From: Saprospiraceae bacterium UBA2365 | Lineage (GTDB): Bacteria > Bacteroidota > Bacteroidia > Chitinophagales > Saprospiraceae | Length of the DNA stretch: 64,000 bases | Assembly (NCBI GenBank): GCA_002344345.1 | Contig: DDTL01000179.1 | Location: 18,330 to 82,329 of the forward strand | Direction: 5' to 3' | Part shown: positions 8,141 through 17,238 of the stretch, piece after piece | How the letters are laid out: every line of letters begins with the position of its first letter | Position numbering within the stretch: the first letter of the stretch is position 1 | Translations under genes and position numbers: made by a program | The notes under the pieces: generated by a model | Databases searched by the model: none | What the model was told of the DNA's origin: nothing | Seen by the model: only the letters and a program-made list of their open reading frames with translations

Positions 8141-9445
8141 ATGGATACAGTAGCAATAGTTGGAAGACCGAATGTGGGTAAATCTACACTTTTCAATCGT
8201 TTGGCCGGACAAAGAATAGCCATTACAGACGATGAGAGCGGAGTCACACGTGACCGGATTTACAGTACTTCGGACTGGAATGGGAAAAAATTCAATATCA
8301 TTGATACTGGTGGATTTGTCAGGGATTCGGATGAAATTTTTGAAACTGCCATCAGAAAACAGGTTCAGATAGCCATAGAGGAATCTCAAATCATCATTTT
8401 TTTGGTGGACGTTCTGACAGGCATCACAGACTATGATGAGAATATTGCCAATATGCTTCGTAAATCAACCAAACCCGTGATCCTGGTAGTAAATAAAGTA
8501 GATAATTTTCAAAGAATGCTGGCGGCCAATGAATTCTGGTCAATGGGATTTGATGAAACCATCTTTATTTCTTCCATCAATGGCAGTGGCACAGGTGAAT
8601 TACTGGATGCCATCACTTCAAAGTTAAACGATCATCCGGAAGATGACAAGTATCAATCTATACCAAAACTGGCTATCGTCGGACAACCAAATGTCGGAAA
8701 ATCCTCTCTTGTAAATGTTTTGCTGGGTGATGAAAGAAATATTGTCACTGACATAGCAGGCACCACAAGAGACACTATCCATTCTTACTATAATAAATTC
8801 GGGATAGAGTTTTTATTGGTTGATACAGCAGGAATTCGCAAAAAAAATAAAGTTCATGAAGACCTGGAATTCTACTCAGTCATGCGTGCAGTTAAAGCAA
8901 TAGATGAAGCGGATGTGTGTATGTTAATGATTGATGCCACATTAGGATTGGAATCTCAGGATATGAGTATACTGGATCTGATCGTAGCTCGCAGAAAAGG
9001 TATATTGATTCTGGTCAATAAATGGGATCTTGTGGATAAAGAAACGAATACAGCGAAGGAGTATGAAGCAAGGATCAAATCAAAATTGGCACCATTCGAT
9101 GACATTCCGATAATTTTCATTTCAGCCCTGGAAAAACAAAGGATCTTCAAGGTTGTGGAAGAAGCAAAAGCTGTGTATGAAAGACGGAGCCAGAAAATTA
9201 AAACATCACGTTTGAATGAAGTGATGCTTGAAGCTATTGAAAGAGTATCTCCTCCGGCTTACAGGGGAAATTTTATCAAAATCAAATATGTAACTCAAAT
9301 TGAAAAAGCCTATCCCGTAATTGCGTTTTTTTGCAACTATCCGGAAGAGATCAAACCGAGTTATAAAAATTATCTTATGAACCAGATCCGTAAGAATTTC
9401 GATTTCAGAGGAGTTCCCATTTCGCTTGTATTTAAAAAGAAATAG
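8141..9445 (+). CDS. der: Ribosome biogenesis GTPase Der (EngA)
   Basis: 434 aa, the usual length for Der, with two tandem GTPase domains and a KH-like C-terminal domain. Domain 1 has GRPNVGKS (residues 8-15), DTGG and NKVD. Domain 2 has GQPNVGKS near residue 181, DTAG and NKWD. The C-terminal KH region runs from about residue 350 (PPAYRGNFIKIKYV) to the basic end. Der is essential for 50S subunit maturation. It is the first gene of a tight run with rfbC (10-bp gap) and rfbD (22-bp gap). Placement of Der ahead of rhamnose genes has no known functional reason. Confidence 0.97.
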   Translation: MDTVAIVGRPNVGKSTLFNRLAGQRIAITDDESGVTRDRIYSTSDWNGKKFNIIDTGGFVRDSDEIFETAIRKQVQIAIEESQIIIFLVDVLTGITDYDENIANMLRKSTKPVILVVNKVDNFQRMLAANEFWSMGFDETIFISSINGSGTGELLDAITSKLNDHPEDDKYQSIPKLAIVGQPNVGKSSLVNVLLGDERNIVTDIAGTTRDTIHSYYNKFGIEFLLVDTAGIRKKNKVHEDLEFYSVMRAVKAIDEADVCMLMIDATLGLESQDMSILDLIVARRKGILILVNKWDLVDKETNTAKEYEARIKSKLAPFDDIPIIFISALEKQRIFKVVEEAKAVYERRSQKIKTSRLNEVMLEAIERVSPPAYRGNFIKIKYVTQIEKAYPVIAFFCNYPEEIKPSYKNYLMNQIRKNFDFRGVPISLVFKKK

Positions 9446-9455
9446 TCTGTGGTAA

Positions 9456-10007
9456 ATGAAAGTTGAAAAAACAGCATTTGAAGGTTTGTTTGTATTCAAA
9501 CCAAATGTTTTCGGAGATTCAAGAGGATATTTTTTTGAAAGTTTTAACCATCGGTTATTCAATGAATTGACAGGCAATAGCATCGATTTTATCCAGGATA
9601 ATGAATCGATGTCCGGCTATGGTGTCATCCGAGGTTTACATTATCAGTTGCCTCCATTTGGACAATCAAAACTGGTTCGGGTGATCTCAGGTGTTGTTCT
9701 GGATATAGCGCTGGATCTAAGACCTGGTTCTGAAACATTCGGGCAGCACTTTTCGATTTTGCTGGATGCAGAAAATAAAGTTCAGGTTTTAATTCCCAAA
9801 GGGTTTGCTCATGGGTATTCCGTTTTAAGTGAAACAGCCGTTTTTGCATATAAATGTGATGCTTATTACAATAAATCATCAGAAACAGGCATTTTATTCA
9901 ATGACAGTGACTTGAACATCGACTGGAAAATACCTGAGGATAAGCGGATCATTTCAGAAAAAGACCTTCATCAAAGGTCCTTTAAGGATCACTTTCCATA
10001 CATTTAG
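9456..10007 (+). CDS. rfbC: dTDP-4-dehydrorhamnose 3,5-epimerase
   Basis: 183 aa, typical length. It epimerises dTDP-4-keto-6-deoxyglucose at C3 and C5 in the dTDP-L-rhamnose pathway. Landmarks are the GVIRGLHYQ block with the catalytic His62, KLVRVISGVVLDIALDLR carrying the partner Asp, and the cupin block VLIPKGFAHGYSV with His119. It follows der by 10 bp and precedes rfbD, the next enzyme of the pathway, by 22 bp. The first two pathway genes, rfbA and rfbB, are not in the window. Confidence 0.95.
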   Translation: MKVEKTAFEGLFVFKPNVFGDSRGYFFESFNHRLFNELTGNSIDFIQDNESMSGYGVIRGLHYQLPPFGQSKLVRVISGVVLDIALDLRPGSETFGQHFSILLDAENKVQVLIPKGFAHGYSVLSETAVFAYKCDAYYNKSSETGILFNDSDLNIDWKIPEDKRIISEKDLHQRSFKDHFPYI

Positions 10008-10029
10008 GTTATAAATTCTGTATGTGAAA

Positions 10030-10905
10030 ATGAAAAATGTGAGAATTCTGTTAACCGGAGCAAAAGGACAATTGGGTCAAAGCATTACTAATCGATGGAA
10101 AAACAATCTTCAGATTGAATTATTAGCCACGGATATAGAAGAATTGGATATATGTGATCCGATTGCTTTACAACAAGAATTTTCAAAGTTCAAACCCGAC
10201 TTTTGCTTGAATGGAGCTGCTTATACAGCAGTGGATAAAGCTGAAATTGAACAGGAAAAAGCTATGGCCATCAACGCACAGGCGGTTAAGAATCTTTGTA
10301 TTGCCTGTAAGGAACACAATACTACCCTACTCCATATCTCTTCGGATTATGTATATGATAGTTGGCCTGTAAAATTGTTGACCGAATCGGCTCCTACCCG
10401 GCCGAAAAGCATTTATGGCCAATCAAAACTCTTAGGTGATCAATTGATAATCAATCAATTGGTTAAGTATTATATATTCAGAACCAGTTGGCTATACTCT
10501 GAATATGGCAATAATTTTGTCAAAACCATACTCCGGCTTTCTCAGTCACGACCTGAAATTCAGGTTGTGGATGATCAATTCGGGAGTCCTACTTATGCCG
10601 GAGACCTGGCTGAAGCGCTCAAATATCTGGTTTTAGCCCAAAAAGCCCATCACGTTCCGCCATTTGGCGTATATAACTTCAGCAATGATGGTTTTACCAA
10701 TTGGTTTGATTTTGCATGTAACATTCTTGAATTTGCTGGAAAATCAGGATTCCCTTTAAAAAGGATCAGCACGAAGTCATTCGGATCACCTGCTCCGCGA
10801 CCTTATAACAGTAAAATGAGTAAGAAAAAATTCCTTCAACATTTCAATTTTCCTTTAAAAGATTGGAAAGTAAGTCTACGGGAATGCATTGATTCACTGA
10901 CTTAA
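10030..10905 (+). CDS. rfbD: dTDP-4-dehydrorhamnose reductase
   Basis: 291 aa SDR-family enzyme that reduces dTDP-4-keto-L-rhamnose to dTDP-L-rhamnose with NAD(P)H. The nucleotide-binding motif LLTGAKGQLGQS is at the N-terminus. NGAAYTAVDKAE, HISSDYVYD and the catalytic pair in SIYGQSK (Tyr and Lys) follow, and a QVVDDQFGSPTYAGDLAEAL substrate region is in the C-terminal half. A GTG two codons earlier (10024) is also in frame; the ATG at 10030 is preferred. It ends the der-rfbC-rfbD run. The product feeds surface polysaccharide or glycan synthesis. Confidence 0.95.
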   Translation: MKNVRILLTGAKGQLGQSITNRWKNNLQIELLATDIEELDICDPIALQQEFSKFKPDFCLNGAAYTAVDKAEIEQEKAMAINAQAVKNLCIACKEHNTTLLHISSDYVYDSWPVKLLTESAPTRPKSIYGQSKLLGDQLIINQLVKYYIFRTSWLYSEYGNNFVKTILRLSQSRPEIQVVDDQFGSPTYAGDLAEALKYLVLAQKAHHVPPFGVYNFSNDGFTNWFDFACNILEFAGKSGFPLKRISTKSFGSPAPRPYNSKMSKKKFLQHFNFPLKDWKVSLRECIDSLT

Positions 10906-10946
10906 AAACATTCCCACCTTAAGTGCTGTTTTAATATAATTAGGCA

Positions 10947-10954
10947 TACATTTG
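10947..10954 (+). promoter_or_regulatory. -7 box TACATTTG for the large secreted protein gene
   Basis: TACATTTG matches TAnnTTTG and lies 137 bases before the ATG at 11091. A proper -33 element is not visible. A frame with a TTG start at 11025 lies within the resulting leader. Confidence 0.45.
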
Positions 10955-11090
10955 TAAGAAAAAGAATATGTCAATAACTTTATGAATTGATAACAGCTTT
11001 TATCAATTTTTTTTAAGTAGCTTCTTGATAATTCAGGAAGAAAACAGGGAGAAAAATGGCTTAATTCTTGAGAAAATACAGCGGATTCAG

Positions 11091-13808
11091 ATGAGATTCA
11101 TCAACTTCATAATCAAACTATTATTCGGATTTTTGCTATTGATCATGCAGTTTACCCCGATTTTTGCTACCCACAATCGCGCAGGCGAGGTTACATTTGA
11201 ACAACTTGGACCTTTGACCATCAGGGCAACAGTTACCACTTATACAATGACGAGTTCAGTCGCTGCAGACCGGGACAGTATTGAGATTTTTTGGGGTGAT
11301 GGTTCAAGTACGATGGCCACGAGGGCAAATGGTTGGGGCGATCCGCAACCCAACGACGTGAAAATCAATTATTATATAGCTACCCATACCTATTCGGGAC
11401 GAGCTACCTATACCATATCCATGTATGATCCCAACCGGATTGCCGGTATACTCAATGTAAACTATCCTGACAGTGCCAATGTTCCATTTTACCTTGAAAC
11501 GACTTTCAGTTTTTTAAATACACAGTTTTTAGGTGACAATAACTCCGTAAGATTGCTTGCTCCCCCGATTGATTTTGGTTGCGTCGGGCAGGTTTTCAGG
11601 CACAATCCAAATGCATTCGATATAGATGGCGACAGTCTGAGTTATGCATTGATCATACCGCTGCAACAAATGAATACCATCGTGCCTGACTACAGATATC
11701 CGGATCAGATCGGTGCAGGGCCGCACAATCTTTTCACCCTGGATCGCAAAAATGGTGACATCATTTGGAATGCCCCCATGGTTGCAGGTGATTACAATAT
11801 CGCTTTCCGGGTCAATGAATACCGTCAGGGTATACTTATTTCCAGCACGATCCGGGATATGCAGATACTCATCAGAGATCAATGTCAGAATCAAAATCCA
11901 GACATTGAAGTCATTGAGGAGATTTGCGTTTTTGCCGGCGAAATCGTGGAGACAAAAGTGAATATTTCAGACGCTGACCCGGATCAGATGCTTCAACTTA
12001 GCGCGTCAGGTGCCCCATTCATTTCAGCTAAAAACAAAGCTACACTAACCAATAAAGATGTATTTCTTTTCCCTCCCTATTCCGCAATTTTTTCCTGGGA
12101 AACCAGTTGTGAAGATGTATCCGAGCAGTATTATCAGATTATTTTCAAAGTAACTGACAACGGATTCAGCGATACCACAGGATTGACCAATTTAAAGGCA
12201 CTCAGGATCAAAGTCGTGGCTCCCCCACCCCAAAACACAGCTGCTGATCCGGTGGATGATCACATGATAATAAATTGGGATTATCCTTATTTGTGCTCCT
12301 TTACAGACAATGAATATTTTCGCGGGTTTTCAGTTTGGAGGCGGACAGGCTCTGCAAGTATGTATCAGGACAGTTGTTCAACCGGTATTGACCCGAATCT
12401 CTATCAAAAAATTGTTTTTCTGACAAATGAAAACGATGCAATTCATTATTTTTATGAAGATTTTGAGGTTGAAAAGGAATTAAACTATTGCTACCGGATC
12501 CTTCCCGAATTTGCACGAAAGACCATGGATGGCTTTCCATACAATCCTGTGTCAGGTCAGGCAAGCAATGAAACATGCAATTTCATACCATCCAAAGCAC
12601 CTCTGATCACCAAGGTAAGTGTATTAGAGACATCGGACGTTGAGGGCAGGATTGCAATCAACTGGCAAATGGTTGATCCTGAATTATTTGATACCATTAA
12701 ATTCCCGGGTCCATACACCATGCGCCTTAAAACTTCAGGAAATGGAACAGATTTTTTCCAGGTTGACCAGGCCGTATATTCCGGTGAAACATATAAAGAT
12801 ATAATAGCAGATACAAGCTTCATCCATGAAAAATTGAATACGATAGCCAGTCCTCAGCATTATACGATCAGCATGTATTTTTCCGAACAGGAAATGCCTC
12901 TGGGTTCAGCTCCCAAAGCATCAACTGTTTTTATCACTCCCGAAGCGATCCAGGGAAAAAATCGAATCAAATTCAATTCAGAGGTTCCATGGCACAATTC
13001 ATCCTATATGATTTATCGGAAGACAGAAGATGAGGATCAATTTTCACTGATCGGGACTTCCACAACCAACTCATTTGATGATTTTGATATTGAAAATGAA
13101 AAACTGTATTGTTACTATGTCATTTCTAAAGGCAATTACAGCTTTTTGGAAGAAAAAATTATTTCAAATCAATCCCAAATCGCTTGCATAGAGGCTATTG
13201 ATTTCATTCCAATTTGTGCACCACTATTAACAGTCACCAACGATTGCGAGAATGCACCGGACTGGATCCCCGGTGACGAATTGTTTAACAATTTATCCTG
13301 GGATTTTCCTGATTGCCCGGAAAGAATATCTGAGGTCAGCGGATACCAGATTTATTTTGGGGCAGACGCCGATCATTTGGGGTTGACACAGACGGTGGAG
13401 GGATCCGACATAAGGGAATATAAGCATCAGGGAAACAATGGATTACAAGGTTGTTATGCCGTGTTCGGATTAGACCAATATGGTAATCCCGGTATGCAGT
13501 CGAATGTGATATGTATGCAAAATTGTCCGGTATATGAATTGCCAAATGTATTCACTCCCAATGGCGACCATGTGCATGACATTTTTGTTCCAAGGTTTTT
13601 CAGGCATATTCAATCTTTCAATATCCAGATTTTCAACCAATGGGGCCAACTGGTATTTGAAACGGACGATCCACAGATCAACTGGGATGGTTCAAACAAG
13701 AGAGGAAAATCTCTCGCTTCCGGAGTTTACTTTTATGTCTGTTCGTTAAGTGCCGGTCCTCCCCTTAATGACATAAAGCTTTCAGGAAATATCCATCTTT
13801 TCCGGTAA
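11091..13808 (+). CDS. Large secreted surface protein with type B T9SS sorting domain
   Basis: 905 aa. The ATG at 11091 begins a clean Sec signal (MRFINFIIKLLFGFLLL) ending near the ATHNRAGEV segment. The frame is open back to a TTG at 11025, but that extension would bury the signal peptide. The N-terminal 270 residues resemble the module found at the start of many CHU-like giant proteins (IFWGDGS near 60, then SYALIIPLQQ and a GDIIWNAP motif). The middle has fibronectin-III-like repeats with paired cysteines. The last 90 residues are a gliding-motility-associated C-terminal domain (PNVFTPNGD start, FNIQIFNQWGQLVFE, SGVYFYVC), the tail that directs T9SS export and cell-surface attachment. Probable adhesin or matrix protein; no catalytic motif seen. 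Confidence 0.88.
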   Translation: MRFINFIIKLLFGFLLLIMQFTPIFATHNRAGEVTFEQLGPLTIRATVTTYTMTSSVAADRDSIEIFWGDGSSTMATRANGWGDPQPNDVKINYYIATHTYSGRATYTISMYDPNRIAGILNVNYPDSANVPFYLETTFSFLNTQFLGDNNSVRLLAPPIDFGCVGQVFRHNPNAFDIDGDSLSYALIIPLQQMNTIVPDYRYPDQIGAGPHNLFTLDRKNGDIIWNAPMVAGDYNIAFRVNEYRQGILISSTIRDMQILIRDQCQNQNPDIEVIEEICVFAGEIVETKVNISDADPDQMLQLSASGAPFISAKNKATLTNKDVFLFPPYSAIFSWETSCEDVSEQYYQIIFKVTDNGFSDTTGLTNLKALRIKVVAPPPQNTAADPVDDHMIINWDYPYLCSFTDNEYFRGFSVWRRTGSASMYQDSCSTGIDPNLYQKIVFLTNENDAIHYFYEDFEVEKELNYCYRILPEFARKTMDGFPYNPVSGQASNETCNFIPSKAPLITKVSVLETSDVEGRIAINWQMVDPELFDTIKFPGPYTMRLKTSGNGTDFFQVDQAVYSGETYKDIIADTSFIHEKLNTIASPQHYTISMYFSEQEMPLGSAPKASTVFITPEAIQGKNRIKFNSEVPWHNSSYMIYRKTEDEDQFSLIGTSTTNSFDDFDIENEKLYCYYVISKGNYSFLEEKIISNQSQIACIEAIDFIPICAPLLTVTNDCENAPDWIPGDELFNNLSWDFPDCPERISEVSGYQIYFGADADHLGLTQTVEGSDIREYKHQGNNGLQGCYAVFGLDQYGNPGMQSNVICMQNCPVYELPNVFTPNGDHVHDIFVPRFFRHIQSFNIQIFNQWGQLVFETDDPQINWDGSNKRGKSLASGVYFYVCSLSAGPPLNDIKLSGNIHLFR

Positions 13809-13894
13809 AAAACCAGGATCTAATGCTTTTAAATAATTCAAACGTTCAATACTAACAGTCACGGTCATATCCATTTACAAAGGTATGGAGATTG

Positions 13895-14278
13895 TTAACG
13901 GTGCTGATCGAATAAAATCTGATTCCCATCCGGATCAGTAACGGTAAAATATGCAGGTCCCTGATTGTTCTCGTCCATTAATGGAGTGATTTCCATTTCA
14001 TTCGATTTCAGATGTTGGTAAATTTTTCTGATATCATCGAATTCATCCATTTCACTTGCATTTTGATCCCAGCCGGGGTTAAATGTCATCATATTATTGT
14101 CGAACATACCCTGAAACAGCCCGATCAAAGTTGATCCATTTTTTAAGATCAGCCAGTTTTGTTCAATATTCCCGCCAAAAACAATAAATCCCAAAGTCTC
14201 ATAAAATGCTTTGGAGGCATGGATATCTTTTACATTCAGGCTTAAGGAAAACGCACCAAGTTTTAAATTATCAGACAT
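13895..14278 (-). CDS. VOC-family (glyoxalase/bleomycin-resistance-like) protein
   Basis: 127 aa with one vicinal-oxygen-chelate fold made of two beta-alpha-beta3 units: FSLSLNVKDIHASKAFYETLGF at the start and AYFTVTDPDGNQILFDQ at the end. Only part of the usual metal-ligand set can be seen, so the reaction is not predictable; members range from glyoxalase I to drug-binding proteins. The FMN-reductase-like gene lies 23 bp upstream on the same strand, suggesting joint transcription from the 14844 side. Confidence 0.85.
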   Translation of the reverse strand: MSDNLKLGAFSLSLNVKDIHASKAFYETLGFIVFGGNIEQNWLILKNGSTLIGLFQGMFDNNMMTFNPGWDQNASEMDEFDDIRKIYQHLKSNEMEITPLMDENNQGPAYFTVTDPDGNQILFDQHR

Positions 14279-14301
14279 ACACTTTGTTTAAAAATTATAA
14301 A

Positions 14302-14844
14302 TTAATAAAACAGGAATTCCTTTGCATGGTTTTCAAGCAGTGATATAGTTTTTGGATCGGTCAATTCTGAATTTTCATCCAACAGATTGCCTATTTGTCT
14401 TAGCGCTGGTTTGGAATAGAAAACATGCATATTGAGGTATTGTAAAACAGTGGTTAACTGATCCATACCCAGCCAATTACCAGCCCTACCTGAACTTATT
14501 CCGATCAATGTCACTTTTTTGTTTCTAAAAGTAAGATCAGGCTCATTCACGGAAAGGGCATCCAATAAGACTTTAAGAGCTCCGGGATAACTGCCATTAT
14601 ATTCGGGTGAAATCACAACCCATTTTTTTGCTGGAATAAATAATTTTTTTTGGGCATCATTTAGCAACTGACTTTGCCCTGATGTTTCATACATTTCAGT
14701 ATGGAGCAAACCTTCCTGGAAATCCTCCAGCAAAAACAACTCTATTGTTTCTGTTGTCTGTTTCTGCAGCAATTTCTGGTAATGTCGAGCTATTTTAGAA
14801 GTGAGACTACCCGGTCTGTTTGTTCCTGAAATTATCAATATCAT
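14302..14844 (-). CDS. NADPH-dependent FMN reductase-family flavoprotein
   Basis: 180 aa flavodoxin-like protein. The phosphate loop for FMN is ISGTNRPGSLTSKIA at residues 5-19. The family block VVISPEYNGSYPGALKVLLD is near residues 75-95, followed by a GISSGRAGNWLG segment. Members reduce FMN, quinones or azo compounds with NAD(P)H. It is the upstream gene of a probable two-gene unit with the VOC protein. A palindromic repeat B copy lies about 100 bp upstream of its start. Substrate is unknown. Confidence 0.9.
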   Translation of the reverse strand: MILIISGTNRPGSLTSKIARHYQKLLQKQTTETIELFLLEDFQEGLLHTEMYETSGQSQLLNDAQKKLFIPAKKWVVISPEYNGSYPGALKVLLDALSVNEPDLTFRNKKVTLIGISSGRAGNWLGMDQLTTVLQYLNMHVFYSKPALRQIGNLLDENSELTDPKTISLLENHAKEFLFY

Positions 14845-14942
14845 AACTATAAAACCAACTTTTTTGCAAAGTTAAAAATAAAAGAATGCCTGTATGTTAA
14901 AATGGGTTTGTCAATAAAAATTTATCAGCTAATCTTGAATAT

Positions 14943-15157
14943 TGAGTCTGCTCCGAAAAGTCCGATTTGTTGATTTTCAATCGTTTTTTGCCCACCAACT
15001 GACGTCTAAAATTAGCACAAGACTAAAGAGAAACGATTGAATTTCAATAAATTAAAAGTTTTCTTTTAGGCTTACACTGACTGAAAACGTCAGTGTACGT
15101 ACTGACTAAAAACGTCAGTAGGGATTTAGGGGGCAAAGACTTTTCGTAACAGTCTCA
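14943..15157 (+). mobile_element. Palindromic MITE-like element B, copy 2
   Basis: 215 bp. The left end TGAGTCTGCTCCGAAAAGTC equals the right end of copy 1 read on the other strand. The right end is GACTTTTCGTAACAGTCTCA. The internal inverted pair (gattttcaatcgtttt and aaacgattgaatttcaa) is kept. An extra insert of about 45 bases carries two short hairpins built from actga/cgtcagt units, which accounts for the greater length. No direct repeat flanks it. It lies in the divergent gap between the FMN-reductase and DUF2237 genes. Confidence 0.8.
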
Positions 15158-15342
15158 AAATTTTATTTTTTTCCATTTACTCTCATCCGGCTGATGGCTT
15201 AGACCATTCAACGATAACAATTAAAGCTACACCCGAAAAATAAAATCGCTTGGCAAAGTTGAATGCGAACTTGATACAATCTGTTAAATTCCTGACTCAA
15301 TTACCTGAATAAATCTTCTACTCAATAAAACCAAAAAGACAT

Positions 15343-15350
15343 TATATTTG
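15343..15350 (+). promoter_or_regulatory. -7 box TATATTTG for DUF2237-crtD-cruF
   Basis: TATATTTG lies 29 bases before the ATG at 15380 and fits TAnnTTTG exactly. No TTTG at 19 bp is visible. The next two genes follow with 20 bp and an overlap, so this is the likely promoter of a three-gene unit. The 185 bases between repeat B copy 2 and this box hold nothing recognisable. Confidence 0.55.
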
Positions 15351-15379
15351 TTAAAGTTGCGTTCCAAAAAAATTGAAAA

Positions 15380-15745
15380 ATGAGTAAAAATGTTTTTGGC
15401 GATGAATTGATCAGTTGCTGCTTATCCCCGCTGACAGGGTTTTACCGTAATGGAAGTTGCGACTCAGAGCCTGACGATATCGGTGTACACTCTGTTTGTG
15501 TGGTCGTGACTGAAGAATTTCTGGAATTTTCCAAAGCAGTAGGAAATGATCTGAGCACGCCCCGACCCCAATACCAATTCGCCGGGTTAAAAGCAGGTGA
15601 CAAATGGTGTTTATGTGCTTCTCGCTGGGTAGAAGCATGGAGGGCCGGAAAAGCACCTAAAGTAATACTTGAAGCTACTAATGAGAAAACATTGGAATAC
15701 ATCGATTTGCACGAATTAGTCAAATTTGGCTGGAAAGGAAAGTGA
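15380..15745 (+). CDS. DUF2237-family protein
   Basis: 121 aa, the full usual length. Family features are the NVFGDELISCCLSPLTGFYRNG-type opening with a Cys pair, GVHSVCVVVTEEFLEFSKAVG, the DLSTPRPQYQFAGLKAGDKW block, CLCASRWVEA, and an ending on a LHELVKFGW segment. No reaction is established for the family. It lies 20 bp upstream of a carotenoid desaturase gene and probably shares its transcript; a link to carotenoid formation is possible but unproven. Confidence 0.88.
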   Translation: MSKNVFGDELISCCLSPLTGFYRNGSCDSEPDDIGVHSVCVVVTEEFLEFSKAVGNDLSTPRPQYQFAGLKAGDKWCLCASRWVEAWRAGKAPKVILEATNEKTLEYIDLHELVKFGWKGK

Positions 15746-15765
15746 AAGTTTAAATGATCATTTGA

Positions 15766-17238
15766 ATGGATCGGAAAAAAGCGCTTATCATCGGTTCAGG
15801 AGTTGCTGGAATGGCATGCGCCATTCGATTGGCCAATAAAGGCTACCAGGTTGATGTTTTTGAAAAAAATGAATATCCGGGAGGCAAGCTAACCAATTTC
15901 AGAATGAACGGATATCGTTTTGATGCCGGGCCGTCTCTGTTTACACTACCCCATCTTGTAGATGAATTGTTCATCATCAGCGGGAAAGATCCGAGGGATT
16001 ACTTTAAATATTTTGAAAAGGAAGAATCCTGTAGATATTTTTGGGATGATGGAACTTCTGTAATCTCCTGGACTGATTTGGATGCTTTTGAGAATGAGAT
16101 TTCAGAAAAATTCAGTACTGCTCCAGGCACCATAAAGGAATATTTGGTTAAAAGCAGTCAAATGTATCACCTGGCTGGCAAAATTTTTATGGAAAAACCA
16201 CTTCATAAATTATTAACATGGTGGTCCAGGGATGTTGCAAAAGCAGTATCAAACCTGTACAAACTGGATTTGTTTCACACAATGCACCAGGCTAATAAAA
16301 AACTCCTTAGGCATGAAAAACTCATTCAATTATTTGACAGATATGCTACCTACAACGGAAGCAATCCGTATCAGGCACCAGCCATGCTCAATATGATCCC
16401 TTACCTCGAACATGGAATTGGCACTTATCTCCCGGAGAAAGGAATTTACCAAATCACAGAGGTATTGTTTTCATTAGCTAAGGAATTAGGAATCCGTTTT
16501 CATTTTAATGAAAAAGCTGAGGAAATCCTGATCAAATCAGGAAAGTCCTACGGCATCAGAACTCATTTGGGTGAATATTCTTCTGATTTGGTAGTATCTA
16601 CGATGGATATCATGTTGACCTATCGCAAACTACTTCAAAACCAGGAAGCCCCGGAAAAAATCCTACGACAGGAACGTTCCACCTCTGCTTTGATTTTTTA
16701 TTGGGGTATTAAAAAACAATTTGGTCAGTTGGGTTTGCACAATATTCTGTTTAGCAATGATTATCCTGGCGAATTCAAAGCTCTCAGCGAAGGAAATGAA
16801 GCATTTACAGATCCGACTGTTTACATTTCCATTACCTCAAAAGATGTTCCTGATGATGCTCCTGAGGGTTGTGAGAATTGGTATGTCATGGTGAATGCGC
16901 CTTTTGACAGAGGGCAGGATTGGAATAAAATGATCAATGACTACAGGTCTGCCATCATCAAAAAAATAAACTTTCAGTTCCATGTTAAAATAGAGGATCT
17001 GATCGAAGTTGAGGACTTTTTGTCACCTCCTGAAATTGAATCGCGCACTTCTTCATTCGGTGGATCTCTGTATGGTAACAGTTCCAATAACCGATTCTCC
17101 GCTTTTTTCAGACATGCCAATGAAAGTAAAAAAATAAAAGGTTTATATTTTTGCGGTGGAAGTGTGCATCCGGGTGGCGGAATTCCATTATGTTTGTTGT
17201 CTGCTAAAATATTATCTGACTTATGTCCAAATCCTTAA
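15766..17238 (+). CDS. crtD: CrtI-family carotenoid desaturase, probably CrtD type
   Basis: 490 aa FAD-dependent desaturase of the phytoene desaturase family. The FAD-binding motif ALIIGSGVAGMACAIRLANK lies at residues 5-24, followed by EYPGGKL and DAGPSLFTLP. The C-terminal family block runs FCGGSVHPGGGIPLCLLSAK. CrtI, CrtD and related enzymes share all of these motifs. The call CrtD (3,4-desaturation of a 1-hydroxycarotenoid) rests on context: the next gene, overlapping by 16 bp, is a CruF-type hydratase, and there is no crtB phytoene synthase nearby as usually accompanies crtI. CrtI cannot be excluded from sequence alone. Confidence 0.85.
   Translation: MDRKKALIIGSGVAGMACAIRLANKGYQVDVFEKNEYPGGKLTNFRMNGYRFDAGPSLFTLPHLVDELFIISGKDPRDYFKYFEKEESCRYFWDDGTSVISWTDLDAFENEISEKFSTAPGTIKEYLVKSSQMYHLAGKIFMEKPLHKLLTWWSRDVAKAVSNLYKLDLFHTMHQANKKLLRHEKLIQLFDRYATYNGSNPYQAPAMLNMIPYLEHGIGTYLPEKGIYQITEVLFSLAKELGIRFHFNEKAEEILIKSGKSYGIRTHLGEYSSDLVVSTMDIMLTYRKLLQNQEAPEKILRQERSTSALIFYWGIKKQFGQLGLHNILFSNDYPGEFKALSEGNEAFTDPTVYISITSKDVPDDAPEGCENWYVMVNAPFDRGQDWNKMINDYRSAIIKKINFQFHVKIEDLIEVEDFLSPPEIESRTSSFGGSLYGNSSNNRFSAFFRHANESKKIKGLYFCGGSVHPGGGIPLCLLSAKILSDLCPNP

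Noticed and set aside
11025..11090. TTG-started 22-residue extension of the large secreted protein
   Set aside because: It is hydrophilic and would place the Sec signal peptide internally; ATG at 11091 starts the signal correctly.
14943..15157. Target-site duplication for element B copies 2 and 3
   Set aside because: No direct repeats of 3 bp or more flank these copies; only copy 1 shows a possible TTGT pair, so mobility is not proven.
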